DNA of 64,000 bases from Mugil cephalus (taxonomy: Eukaryota > Chordata > Actinopteri > Mugiliformes > Mugilidae): contig NC_061785.1 in assembly GCF_022458985.1 (NCBI RefSeq), positions 6,686,204 to 6,750,203 of the forward strand, in the 5' to 3' direction. The notes beneath the pieces are model-generated. The model searched no databases, was not told the origin of the DNA, and saw only the letters and a list, made by a program, of their open reading frames with translations. Position 1 is the stretch's first letter. Each line of letters opens with the position of its first letter. Both the position numbers and the translations under genes were made by a program. Shown here piece after piece: positions 25,078 through 37,243 of the stretch.

Positions 25078-25849
25078 ATTTTATTTGAAGCTTTGATGCT
25101 TCTTATTTGTAGCATGCAAAAAGTCAAGGAAATAGTTGTTTTTTTGAACGTATTAAAGGTTACCAAAAAAATTGGCGCGGAAATGAAACGTGCCAGGCAC
25201 ACAGTTCCGACGATGCACAAATCTTTCAGTAAGCGCCATAAAACGTTGTCCAAGAAAACCAAACGCACGCTAAATACCGAGAATGCGTCTAAAAACAGGT
25301 GCATAAGAACATTATCAAACAGCTACTGTGAATCTTGAGAGGCAACAAGTCACAACGCGGGCACGCCACCTAATCCCCCGCTCCTTAATTGGTTTACAGC
25401 TAACACCAGCCAGCTCCATCTGTTTCGCTCTGAAATGAGCTCCCGAGGGCCTCGGCTTTACAAGGGAGGAAACAGAAAACAAATCACTTCACACGTAGAC
25501 AAGGTGGGAAACTTCACATCCACGCCATCCGAACGCATGTGGCAGCCGTGGAGGAGTCGCACCGTGGAAGGATTAGCTGCCGATCACTGTTCTGAGCAAC
25601 GCTGAGGTTTGTTTACCCTCGTTAGATACGGATGCCAAGATTGGATGTGAACCGGATGCAGCAACATCTCTCTTATCTCTTCGTTCGGCGCAACCTGTTG
25701 TCAGGTGCAGGTGCTTGCCAGCTCTCAAACCCTCGGCTTAGCTAGTACGCATGTCTGCTCCTCTGCTTCAGGGACTGTGTGCCAGCCTAGAGCTTCTTAG
25801 CTTTGGTGAATCAGTGCGCGGACCGCAGGGGGAGAAACCAACAACAGAC

Positions 25850-26859
25850 ATGAGCTTCAGCATCGAAGAGAGGGGGAGGCCCAACACCCTGGAGTACAGA
25901 GTGTTTTTCAGTAAGAGCAGCAAGTTTGTGTTTTGGTGCAAAGTAATACATTGATGGTAGCAGTAGTAGTAGTAGTAGAACTGGCAAGTAGACGTGGAGA
26001 TTCATGAACAGACGTCACACTAAAAACTGCAAACTAAAATGCATCACTTTTATTTCTTGTAGAAAACTCTGAGGGAAAATACATCTCCCCCTTTCATGAT
26101 ATACCCATCTATGCAAACGAAGCAGAGGTGAGCATTCCAGGCTTTTGCTTTAAAAAACAAAATATTGGGTCATACGTATCTTGTAGCCTTCTTGTCAGAT
26201 TTGTGAAATTGTGTTCAAGGGGTAGTGCTGGATTATGCATTTAGTTTGAAAATTAGATTCTATCTTTCTTTTCTGGTTTCATTTTCTGTTTATATAGACG
26301 AGCCAGTGTTTGTCGGTGGTGGTGCGTCGATTCATTTTTCTCTTTACCTTGTTTAACCTGTATGTCAGGCTACAACTTGTTAAGCCACTACATCAAGCTG
26401 GCGTTGGCGGAGGGGGAAGGTTAAAGCAAACCACTGTACACCTGTTATCCCTCTATTTTCAGAGCGCTATAATAAATTAATGCATTATTATTAATTATCT
26501 TTGGAACTCTTACTTGTGCAGCCTCTCTTTCCAAGTAGATGTCTGTTTTCTTAAGATGTGTAAAGTTTACAGTGCACACTTGCACGTTAAGGGTTTGTGG
26601 AGTACTAGTGCAAAGATTGTGCTTGTCTTTCACTTTATAGCAGAGGTCTTCAAAGTTTTTCAGGCCAAAGACTCCCAAACTGATGGAGAGATTAATTAGG
26701 GACCCTCTGCCTATTATACGTGTTCTACATTAAACTCAGCCTAGAGCTATTTATAAATATACTATAATAATTATTATTATTATCTCTTATCCCTTTACTA
26801 AAATATGTTGGATTCATGTTAATGTGTATTGAAAGAAATTTAAATTTGTGGGGGAAAAT

Positions 26860-26890
<31 letters not shown>

Positions 26891-28902
26891 TATAAAAAAT
26901 GTCTAATCAACCAAAGATTTTGCGCCCACCCCCCCCCCCCCCCCCCCCGCAGTACCTCCACGGATCCTCTAGGGGTCACGGACCCCCTGTTGAAGACCTA
27001 TACTATAAAATAACTGTTAACAATGGTCAGATCTGATATAGAATTTATTAAAACAAAAACATACAGGAATAATCAGGGTAGTAAAAATGCATGTTATTAT
27101 AAATCTGCAGAACATCTTTCACGCTGTTGTGGAAGTTCCAAGATGGACGAATGCAAAGATGGAGGTAAGTTTTTACTCATAAAACCATATGTTTTGTATT
27201 TTATTTAATTTTTTTAGTCCAGCATGAGTCAGTGCTTCCTTTTCTCTTTAACTTTGCGTTTGCGCTTCTCAGATTGCCACCACGGAGCCTCTCAATCCAC
27301 TCAAACAAGACGTGAAGAAGGGGAATCTTCGTTATGTGGCGAATGTGTTTCCCCACAAAGGCTACATCTGGAATTATGGAGCTATTCCACAGGCAGGTCC
27401 TGCTCAGACTACCCTACTTCTACCCTAAAAATATCATGCATCTGTTGGATTAAACGTGCGTGCTGCCTTTTGACAGACATGGGAAGACCCCAACCATAAG
27501 GACAGCGACACGGGATGCTGTGGAGACAATGACCCGATTGATATATGTGACATAGGAAATAAGGTACAGACTCTTTTTCTTTAAGATGCTTCTTAAAAAA
27601 AAAACAAAAAACGGCAGCCTTTTCCAGGATTGTACGTTTAATTCTCAGGTGTGCTCCCGGGGAGAAATAATAAAAGTGAAGGTATTGGGAACTCTGGCTT
27701 TGATCGATGAGGGTGAAACAGACTGGAAGGTCATCGTGATCAATACTGAGGATCCAGAAGCTGCCGACTTTAACGGTAGGGAGCCTGGAAGGGGGTGGGG
27801 GGAAACCAGGAATAGAAGCTGGAAGACATGCCAAGGATACACAAGTTATTTTTGAACTTTTCCATGTTGTTTGCCGGTTGGTTGCAGATATTGAGGATGT
27901 GAGGCGACTTAAGCCCGGATATCTGGAGGCGACTGTCGACTGGTTCCGAAGATACAAAGTCCCAGATGGAAAGCCGGAAAACCAGTTTGCTTTCAATGGA
28001 GAGTTCAAGGACAGGGTGCTGGTTTTATTCTGAGATGTTTTCTCATGCAAATCTTATATACCTTGTGATATTAATATTTATATTTTATTACTGTAATAAA
28101 GCGTTGCCTCAAACTCCGCCTACACACATTTCTATTCTTTCCCTGTTATATTGACTCTTGCATGAAGAAGGGGAATGTGAAACGTGCTGTGTGTTTCAGG
28201 ACTTTGCCGTGAAGACTGTGAAGAGCACTCATGAGTTTTGGAAGGCCCTGATATCTAAAAACACCAACGCCGGAGAGTTAAACTGGTTAGTAGGATTTAA
28301 ATAATGCTCATTTAAGGACATAGAACATATTGTGTCTAAATCTAAAATGCATTTCCCGCTCTTTTTTTAAAAACATTTTTTTTTATCTCCAACCAGCATG
28401 AACACCAGTGTCTCGGACAGTCCTTTCTGCTGCTCTGCTGGGGATGCAGAGGCCGTGGTTGCGTCTGTAAGTCAGTTTTACCTTCACATTCATACGAGCA
28501 GCTTCACCCTCTGTGATTTAGTCCTCGCTTAATGACAGCAGAGACGATAACCTGGCAACACAAGAGCCTCGATACAAAAGGAGAGCCAGCCAAGTGGCTG
28601 GAGACGCAGAAATCCTAAAGGTGGTTTCTCTCATTTCCAGCTCCAGCGTGTTGGTTTTTAGATCAAACAGAAGGAAGCGAATCGAGAAAAGTATTTAAAT
28701 AGTCAAGAAGCAATAGTGGCATGATTTAATCATTTCACTATCGCTTACAGGCATGTGAGTTTGGAGCTGAAGATCCCATTCCAAGTGCAGGTGGGTGTTT
28801 GTACATTCATTTCTATTATTGCAGTGGCTTTGCATGTTGTCACTCCTTGGAAATCACATATTCTTCTTTGCAGTTGACAAATGGTTCTACTATGAGAAGT
28901 AA
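25850..28902 (+). CDS. ppa1: Cytosolic inorganic pyrophosphatase, complete
   Basis: Exons 25850-25910, 26063-26127, 27111-27164, 27273-27392, 27477-27563, 27649-27775, 27888-28015, 28200-28285, 28397-28466, 28751-28790 and 28874-28902 join in frame (288 aa). The enzyme hydrolyses pyrophosphate to two phosphates with Mg2+. The family signature DNDPIDI is in exon 5, with other active-site blocks [59 protein letters not shown] and [19 protein letters not shown]. The start [20 protein letters not shown] aligns with PPA1; an in-frame ATG at 25751 would add 33 unconserved residues. The intron after 27392 must use a GC donor (CAG|GCAGGT) to keep the conserved PQTWEDP reading. No targeting peptide is visible, which separates it from mitochondrial PPA2. 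Confidence 0.96.
26641..27000 (+). mobile_element. hAT-like MITE, copy 1, in ppa1 intron 2
   Basis: The ends AGGTCTTCAA (26644-26653) and TTGAAGACCT (26990-26999) are perfect inverted repeats. The interior matches copies at 38534-38860 and 52441-53131, including the end block tgtctaatcaaccaaagatt. A TA run (26873-26893) and a poly-C run (about 26930-26948) have expanded inside this copy. The CAGNGGTCTTCAA-type end suggests the hAT superfamily. Confidence 0.75.
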
Positions 28903-29129
28903 GAAGATAAGGAAAAATGAAGACGTCCATTCCCCTTCTATCCTTGTTTCATCTGATTTCCGCTGCTTGTGAACAGATTGGGTGTATATTTTATACTTAT
29001 ATTCACACTTGCATGGTCGGTACTGTTGTTGTCAAAGTAACAGACCCTGAATCTGAAAGCTGTCTCACTCTGTTTTGTTATTTATCTTACTGGACAATAG
29101 ACCTTAATCTCAAGCTTGACAGAACTCTA

Positions 29130-29135
29130 AATAAA
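29130..29135 (+). terminator. ppa1 polyadenylation signal
   Basis: AATAAA about 230 bp downstream of the ppa1 stop codon. Confidence 0.7.
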
Positions 29136-29149
29136 TCACATTGAATCCC

Positions 29150-30180
29150 AGTGTGTTGTCTATTGTACTTCACTGCCATTATTATAAGCATCACCAACAG
29201 AATATGCATCTGAAGTGGAGAATGACGTCCTCATTTCAGAAGTTCATATCATTCATTTGGGTACATAACAAATTGCATGATTGCCAGCAATTCCAGTAAA
29301 TGATGTATTTTGTGTTCCTGGAATGCAATAGCTAGTGAACAGTACAAATGACTCATTCTCATTAAATTTTTTAGTACCACAGGAAGCTTCTGCAGACTGA
29401 ACGGTCAGTACCAATAAAACCTGTAGAGCTTTCAGCATTGTCAGGAACTATAAAAACAACTGAAATGGTTTTTCTTATTCAGAAAATGGGATAATTGCTG
29501 AAAGTTCTCTGAAATGTAAGATTTTTACAATGAACTGAAGACCACAATTGATCAGAAAGGAGGTAAATAATGGTATGTAAAGTCATTGTTCCATAACTTC
29601 GATGTATGTGGACTGCTACATACACTTTGATGCAATCATTTCTTATTTGGAAATAAAAATAATAGTAATATTACCCTGACTGAATTACAAGGGCAACATT
29701 ACTTTGGTTAAATTGGTGGGAGTTCCTACACTAAAACTTTATAAGTCAAGTAAAAGCACCAAATAACAATAATATTCATGCAGAGATTATCTTAAAAACA
29801 AGGATATCTAAAAGTGTTAATGCTCATTAGTTGCACTGCACCAGTGTCTTGTCGTTAACAGTTTTCGCAGTTTTCTCAACTTCCCACCATTCCAGTTGCC
29901 TTTTTTTTTTTTTACACTTTACCATCACCTGGATGTCTGAGAACTGAAAATTAAAAAAACAAGAAGCTACAATAAGTGTCGGAAAGGATTTATATGGTGG
30001 TAAAAATAAATAAATATATAAATAGATGAATAAAGTACAATACTTGTTAATTTATTTTTCTTTTATAAAACCTTTATTTGTCAATGGATAAATTGCAGCC
30101 ACTCGTCTAGTATATGTATGAAATAGGACAACATGGAAATAAAAACGTTTAAAAATACGTTTTTACCACGCTAGTTGTGG
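29150..30180. other. Intergenic DNA between ppa1 and sar1a
   Basis: About 1 kb of A/T-rich sequence without recognised genes. It contains a poly-T tract at 29901-29913. The sar1a promoter region follows. Confidence 0.5.
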
Positions 30181-30189
30181 TTTGTCACT

Positions 30190-30318
30190 GACCACCGGTG
30201 ATCGAGAGGGGGCGATAAAGCGACACACTGCGCGGTTCTGAAGCAAGAAGAAGAAAGGGACTGTTTCCAAGGAGACCACTGATACTACCAAGACCTGGGC
30301 TGCGAGTCAATGCAGTAG
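30190..30318 (+). promoter_or_regulatory. sar1a promoter region and untranslated first exon
   Basis: G+C-richer text after 30190 leads to a consensus donor, AG|GTAAGAG, ending a putative exon at 30318. There is no TATA box. No start codon conserved with SAR1 is present, so the exon is untranslated; its 5' end is not fixed. Confidence 0.5.
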
Positions 30319-30652
30319 GTAAGAGAGAGAAACCCGGAGGATAATTTCTACGCAGCAGTTAAATACACCGACATTTTCCGAAATTAACACGTATTAATAA
30401 TAAGTTTCCTCATATTCAGTTGCTATTCTCTAGTATTGACACGAAATCCTGACTCTAAAACGAGCTAGACGGGTTGACGCTGCCTTCCATGTTAATGCTA
30501 GCTAGCCAGCCGGAGTAACGTTAATGTAGCTTCCGTTGTGTCGCTTTAAATTAGACCCACAACAGTACCCGTCGAAATAAGATAAATATCAGCAGATACC
30601 TGGTCACAAATGCTGCTGTCATCCCTGTGATGGCTTTTTTTTTTCTCCGCAG

Positions 30653-30704
30653 TAAACCAAATAGATGATATAGTAGCCGAAGGTTGCAGACACTTGCTAC
30701 ACAT
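30653..30704 (+). other. Candidate second untranslated exon of sar1a
   Basis: A 52-nt segment is bounded by a strong acceptor (long T tract, then ctccgcag ending 30652) and a donor CAT|GTGAGTGG. It would be an optional 5' UTR exon between the first exon and the ATG exon. There is no transcript evidence here. Confidence 0.3.
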
Positions 30705-31189
30705 GTGAGTGGAAGTTAATAGTCTGAGATATCTACACTTATATGAGATCGTGCGATGTGCAGATGTGACCTCTTTTCACGGAAGACATTTTAAGTGTCA
30801 CAACTGGTGCAGCAATAGACCTGTGCAATAAACCAAAGTCCTTCTAATGTCATCAATTACACCTGTGCTCTTTCTGCCATGATGAGCCAAAATGGCCTCT
30901 GTTAAGAAGACTACTAATCTACAAATAATATACACAGCAATAAATATGTAACGTTGGTTTAAAATAGCAACATACCTCTTGTGTTGTTCTGCATGCATCT
31001 ATGGGTTTCTCTAAATATTTAGTATCTTACATGTAAATAGATGCGAAATAGTTGAAATAACTCACAATAAACTGGGGTCTAATGCTAAACTATATCCAAA
31101 CTCTACAATGTAAAGGTATAGACGTGTCTCAGTTTCTGGTCACTCATTGCAGTATTATTAATATTATTGTAATTAAAACTCGTTTTAAT

Positions 31190-31560
31190 TCGGGGGTCAC
31201 ACTCGGGCCAATTTGATCTCAAGGGGTCGAACCCGTAACATAACAGAATGATGATCTATGAGTAAGAACACCGTTTATTTTAGTGCAAAAACGAACAAGT
31301 AAATCAGGAGAAAATCCTTTCGTCTTTTTTTTTTTTTTTAAAGAAAAATAAGTGCAATTGAGGCACAATGCTGCCTGTTGTTTAGCCCTGGGTCTCATTT
31401 GCTGCGTTTACATTACCCCAAGAAATGTGCAAAACCAAAATGTTGCAATAAAAAATTGGCAACTGGTATGTAACTTTGCAAATTCATGCTGCAGGCCTGA
31501 TTAAACCCTCTGGCGGGCTTTTGCTTTTGGCCCATAGGCTGTGTGTTTCACACGTGTGTT
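31190..31560 (-). mobile_element. hAT-like repeat (tgtcaaacatacggcccg family), reverse copy
   Basis: The text aattcatgctgcaggcctga, then taaaccctctggcgggcttt and ggcccataggctgtgtgttt, is the reverse of the opening of the copy at 43243. This family occurs widely in fish genomes. The copy lies in the sar1a 5' intron just before the ATG exon and has no transposase reading. Confidence 0.6.
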
Positions 31561-31601
31561 GTAACCAATCTTTTATCTTGTTTCAGACAGACACAGTCAA
31601 C

Positions 31602-34214
31602 ATGTCCTTTATATTCGACTGGATCTACAGGGGGTTTAGTAGTGTTTTACAATTCTTAGGTGAGTACTGCCTGCTGTTCTGCAAGGATTTAATCAGCGAC
31701 ACAAAAGTCCGGGTGCACGCTATTACATTTTTATATTTGTTAGTTGTATTCAAATGTTGTGGTCCATGCGTTGCAAGGTCAAAATAAAGTCATAGTTGGT
31801 GGCACCGTAAAAATATTCCTCAACTTGTGGAATAATAAACCCAACAGTCCTGCCGCTTGTGATTCCTTCCAGGTTTGTACAAAAAGTCTGGGAAGCTGGT
31901 TTTCCTTGGTCTGGACAATGCTGGGAAAACAACGCTCCTACACATGCTGAAAGATGACAGGCTCGGCCAACATGTGCCAACACTGCATCCAAGTAAGGAG
32001 AGATTCTGAGAAAGGTAGATAGGATTGTGTAGTTAATCTTACGTAGGATAATATTTATCTCTCTTTTGGAGATGTCATATAATCTATTAAGATTAAGATT
32101 TTTTCTTCCTGGGACTCAACCCCTTTGGATTTTAAGCTTTTCAACAGTTTGATAACAGAGTTTGAAACAGTGTTTGTGTTGGTTATCACATTTACTGAAG
32201 CTGCGTTATGCAGTATATAAGTAAAAGATGGCAAAGCTTTACTGAACAAATGTATTTTACTGAAATTTATAGATATATAATTATATCACAGGTCAGACTT
32301 AAGTGGTGGTTCCTTGTTCTCACTGTGCAGGTCAAACAATCACAGGTATAAAAGCAAGTTTGTTTTCTTTCACCCAAAGCTTCTGAGGAGCTGACAATCG
32401 GTGGAATGACATTTACTACATTTGATCTGGGAGGACACGTACAAGGTGAGATCCTTCTCCATTTCTTCTAGCAATAAAACACCAGAGAAGTAATACTGAC
32501 TGGTTTGTTTTCTGCTGCCCCACTAAAAATAAATTTGCATTTATCAATTTAAAAAACAGAAATTCCTCTCAGAAGGTTATTCACCAGGATTCAAACTAAT
32601 GTCTCCGAACTACCTTAACCTTAACATTATGTGAATGTTTCTTACGTCCTTCAAGGACAGTTGCTAGTCACAGTCTTGAAATTCTTGAAATAATTTTGTG
32701 CAATGTTTTGAGGGAGGAAAGGGATGCTAGTTTGTCAGAGGAAGAGATTAGATAATCAACTGACTGTAGGCTGTTTTATATTAAAATAAAATAAGTTGAA
32801 GATGGAAGAATATATATTATATACATTGGAATGATAATAAGGTGCAATACTGTGCATTAACATTAATAACATGGAGTTATCTGTTGCAGAAAGTTGAGTT
32901 AGCAACACAGCTAGTTAGAGTGGGGTATGACAGACGTCCTGTAGCTTAACTGTGGGAGATGAGCTGGATCAGACTGTTGGAGAATGAGCTCTGCTGTAGC
33001 TCTGTAGTCTGGTGTAGTGGATGAGATGGGTTGTTCACGATGTAGAGTATGTCACAAACATGTATGAGAAAACAGATGAGTTGAGAAATTACAATTCTCA
33101 TGGCTTCCACATGGTGTCAGTGTAGGCCCCACTTTGCCATCCGTTATTGTTTTTATGTGTAATTTTTAATTTAAAAGGGAGCAAATCCTTTCAGATGGTT
33201 TCTCAGATTGAGTCTCGGAGACTCATGTGTTGTAGACGTTTGACCATGAGATGGAAGGGCAGCATGTGGGGCTAAAGAAAGAATTAATCCAATAAAATGT
33301 TGTTTTCAAAATCTCTTTGTGCAAACTCAAGTTAGTGCCACTATCTGCTAATTTTTCCAGAATAGAGGTTGAGATTACAGCACGAGTTTGATAACATCCC
33401 AGTGTTTCTCCAAACTAAATTAAACCTGATTAGAGGTCTAAGTGAAACACAGTTAATTAGTATCGTTGTGTATTAATTAAAACTCTGACTCAGAGTAAGA
33501 CATGAGGACCCGTAAACCACAGATATTAAAGACTAATGATGACTGTACACACAGATGGTAAAGACACAATTAAAATCTTACCAGTCCACCGTTAAAGAGC
33601 TGCATTACAACCTGAAAGAGAATTTCAAATCACGTCGAACTGCTGCAGGGACTGTTTATTCACAAACTGCTTTTCCTTTGTTCACAGCTCGAAGAGTTTG
33701 GAAGAACTACCTGCCGGCTGTGAATGGAGTTGTCTTTCTCGTAGACTGCGCAGATCACGACAGACTCACAGAATCCAAGACTGAACTTGATGTGAGAGTT
33801 GTTTTGATTGCACTTGTCAACCACTGTCTTCTGTGCATTGACAATGATCCAGCGGTTCTTGTCATGTTTTTAGGCTCTTTTATCAGACGAGACCATAGTC
33901 AACATACCGGTGTTGGTGTTGGGTAATAAAATTGACCGTCCAGAGGCGATCAGCGAAGGAGGACTGAGAGGAGCTTTTGCTCTTGATGGTCAAGTTACGG
34001 GAAAGGTAGGCTCGTTATGAGAAATGCCTTTTAATGAAGTGAAGTCATATCCGCCTGCAAGTTTCTTGTCTTTCATCATTGTTATTGTCTCCAACAGGGA
34101 AACGTCTCTTTGAAGGAGCTGAACGTTCGCCCTCTGGAGATTTTCATGTGCAGCGTGTTGAAAAAGCAAGGGTACGGGGAAGGTTTCAGATGGTTATCGC
34201 AGTACATCGACTGA
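31602..34214 (+). CDS. sar1a: SAR1 small GTPase of COPII coats, complete
   Basis: Coding exons 31602-31659, 31873-31992, 32380-32445, 33688-33791, 33874-34005 and 34098-34214 give 198 aa, the exact usual length. Sar1 recruits Sec23/24 and Sec13/31 at ER exit sites to bud COPII vesicles. The N-terminal amphipathic helix [20 protein letters not shown] inserts in the ER membrane. P-loop GLDNAGKT, switch region TLHPTSEELTI, the DLGGH motif with the catalytic His, and the guanine-specificity NKID are all intact, as is the C terminus RWLSQYID. Position next to ppa1 fits SAR1A. The residue after DLGGH is Val, as I recall for human SAR1B, where human SAR1A has Glu, so paralogue naming rests mainly on synteny. 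The ATG exon begins at 31587 after acceptor tttcag. Confidence 0.95.
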
Positions 34215-35237
34215 CAAGAAACATGACAAAGAGTTTAACCACGTCAGTGTCAACCAGCCCGAATCACGTCCCGTTTAATTCTAACATTTTTCTATGCAAA
34301 CTTTTAAAAGAGGTGACTAATGAAATGTCCTAAGTGTGTCATTAATCTAGGAGTCGGACAGCATGGCATGTTGTTTTTAGGCTACCCCATACCTGATGCG
34401 ACACATGAGCAGCCATACTTTATATAATAACATAGACATGTGTGCTTCAGTGTTACGTTATTTATCATTTAACAGACCGTCTGCTTTGGAATGTATTAGT
34501 AAGTGAGTGATGAGGATTGTGTGTAGCTTAACGCTTGTCTCAAATTAAAACGGTACAGTTTAGATTTTAAAGCGATTAACAAGACGAATAACTAAGTAGA
34601 GAGGATTAATTTTAGTCGATCTGACGAGACGCAGCATCTGCCTTTTAAAACGTAAAGCCAAAAATGTATGCTAATGACTTCACGGGTTTAGCCTAGAGAG
34701 AGAATCTCCAACAAAAGACATCTTGTGTGTTGAGCACTGAGCCAAAATAACAAAAAAAAAGAAAAAGAAAAAGAGAGAAGTCAAACAGAAGCAAAGATGA
34801 TGGATTGAATTGAGTCAAATTAAACAGCTCATTGATGAGTGTGCTGTGATTAATGCGCTGCTCACGTTCGCAATCTTGATGAAATTGGCTTGTTTATTTT
34901 CGGTTCAAGAATTACATCATAGCCCATCACAGCTGGCGTCGAAGGCAGCTACTTGGAAGTGTGTTAGTCGGACTGAAAGACGTCTTTATTATCTTCGACT
35001 TTGAGGATAAATACCATGAAGTGTTCACACAGAACTTTCTATGGCTTCCGTCGCTTTAGTGTTTCATGAAGGCAGTAAAGATGAATTGCCCTATGACTTC
35101 ATCGCGTTTGAGTTAAAAGGAGTATATGTAGTTCTAAGTCTGTTTGCAGAGATCTATATTCCAGTGTCTCGTCTCTCTGTTCAGTATCGGTGAAACTGAA
35201 GTTCATTTTGAAGTGGCATTTTAAACACTAAAATAAA
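34215..35237 (+). other. sar1a 3' untranslated region
   Basis: Non-coding sequence running from the stop codon to an AATAAA at 35232-35237. Longer forms using unseen downstream signals are possible. Confidence 0.5.
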
Positions 35238-36029
35238 AGTTTCTTTTGAGTTATTTCTCAGTTTAGAACAGAATCTGAGCCATATATTGATATGATGTCA
35301 GCGTGTACACTTTATAGTCCTAGCAAGGTTTAAGTGCTGCAAGGGATGTACTTTTTGACTGTCTGAAAAGATAGGAGAGTGCACTTGCAAAGATTAATAT
35401 GCCGAAATGAACATTTTATTCCGCTCCATGCATGCAAACATGCTTAGGTTTTTTAATTTGAAGATTTTTAAAGAAGCTCAAAAGCATGCGCTCATTCTAC
35501 CTTGTTGACTGTTTCCTGTATCGTTTATTTACAGGGTAACGTTTGGGTTATTGCAGGGATGTCTGTGACCAAGATAAAAAGATGTATATGTGAAAACAGA
35601 TTTTATACTGCAAGGCTAGAGTTTGTTTGAATATAGTTTGCATATAAACAAGCTGCTTTTCCTTTAAAATGTTCTGTACCAGTTTCCTGAACTCCTGTAA
35701 ATTATGTATAATACAGATGTAAATGCTTGTACAGCAATTGCCCTGGAGTTGACACTAAAAAGGAGTTATTTATAACTGTGAATTACTTGAATTCATATTT
35801 TCAGCAATTATCCGTGCAACTTCTCTGACAACATCCAGAATCATAATAGAACCAGCCTTTCGTAGACGCAAATGGGCTATCTTTTTTTAGTCTTCTTATT
35901 ATAGAGCATTCTAGTTTCAACTCCCCCCGTGGGTTTATAGAAACTGTGCTAAGGTGGTATATATTTATATTATGTATTATTTTTATATGCGATCACAGGT
36001 GGAAAGTGACCTGGTTTTAATTACTTCCT

Positions 36030-36130
36030 TCATTATTGTGGTAGGAGGAGAATTTCTGTTTAGCAACCGAATCTTTAGTGGTGTCCCTCAAGGCTCTGTT
36101 TTGGGTCTCTTATTAGTCTGTTTTAAACAA
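36030..36130 (+). pseudogene. Relic of a non-LTR retrotransposon reverse transcriptase
   Basis: The reading SGVPQGSVLG (36077-36106) is the conserved reverse-transcriptase block of LINE elements, usually followed by PLLF; here it continues LLLVCF and then degrades. Text just upstream (GGEFLFSNRIF) also fits the approach to this motif. Only about 30 residues are recognisable; no finger, YXDD or endonuclease region survives. Confidence 0.6.
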
Positions 36131-36959
36131 TATTTATGCACAGAATTATGCAGTACATGCACAGTATTCATGACCAAGGCTATGAAGAATATTCATCCCT
36201 GTAGCCCTTTATCATTTTCCTTGTTTACTTATTGTAATACACTGAATCGCAGGGTATTCAATTTTACATTTTTAGTTTTTAGTGTAATTTAGTGCAATCA
36301 AAAACACAAGAAAATTAACAAGGATAAAACTAAAAATAACACAATTGAACTTGTAAACCAACTTGTTTTTAACATTAAAAGTAGAAATATCCAAATTACA
36401 TCAAAATGATTAATGTTACACCTAATGAGCATATTCACTGTCCGTATCCTCTTTTTTTTTATGTGGAGTCCTACCAGGTTATCAACCAACGAGAAGCGAG
36501 AAGTATATTATAGTAATTTTGGATTCAGTTTGTTTGGCTGAATCTTTCATTTCATTTGACCACGAAAAGTAACTCTTGCTCCCGTTACCTGTTGCCTTTT
36601 CAGGGACATATTGAAATGTGTTTAACCTGTATTAGTTTAATCAAGAGTGTCATCTAGGACTATAACTTGTGCATAAATAGTAAATATATGAAAGAAAACA
36701 CATATAAATCCATGCATTGCCGGTCATCTACATGACCTCTGACAGTGTTGTCTTTCAATTCATACAATGAGTGATATGCCATCTGGTAGCCAAATGTTGC
36801 AATTTGTTCTTCAAGCATGAGGTGGCAGCTGAGCACCAAAATACCCCCGCAAACATCCCCATCTGCCAGTGAGATGCAACTTGGAGGTGACTCTGCAGCT
36901 TTCAGACCTAATCATGATTTTGTTTTTGTTAAAAGATGTCTCCTCAAACTGTACTTGTG

Positions 36960-37140
36960 GTGACGTGTGCGGGTCTGCTATATACTGTACACAGATCAGG
37001 CGCAACAGGATATTTTTAGTGGCGGTTGTTTGGGTGCTATGGGTTGAGGTGAGAGTCATTGCTATGGACTGGGGGTGCCTGGTCTGGTCTAAGTGGGTGC
37101 TACATATCTAAGTAACATCCACACGAATGAATAATGATAC
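36960..37140 (+). mobile_element. Fragment of the tgatcag...ccac TIR family
   Basis: The text gagtcattgctatggactgg, gggtgcctggtctggtctaa, gggtgctacatatctaagta and acatccacacgaatga matches the copy at 53590-53915 and, reversed, the intact element at 60754-61136. It lies between sar1a and the spock2 polyadenylation signal. Confidence 0.65.
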
Positions 37141-37237
37141 AGTGGATGTTATCCCATATAAATAGTGCCAATACTCGGTGCCACAGTAGATTTAACATAT
37201 TTGGAAAACAGTCAACACACGGCTTGGCTCCAGTGCC

Positions 37238-37243
37238 TTTATT
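37238..37243 (-). terminator. spock2 polyadenylation signal
   Basis: AATAAA on the minus strand, about 2.3 kb beyond the spock2 stop codon. A long 3' UTR is normal for SPOCK2, so this is the preferred distal signal, but proximal sites could also be used. Confidence 0.45.

Noticed and set aside
25751-25849. Upstream in-frame ATG for ppa1
   Set aside because: The extra 33 residues have no counterpart in the pyrophosphatase family; the ATG at 25850 gives the family N terminus.
27409-28050. A 213-codon open frame on the minus strand
   Set aside because: It is antisense to ppa1 exons 5-7 and their introns; the sense strand has the conserved, spliced protein.
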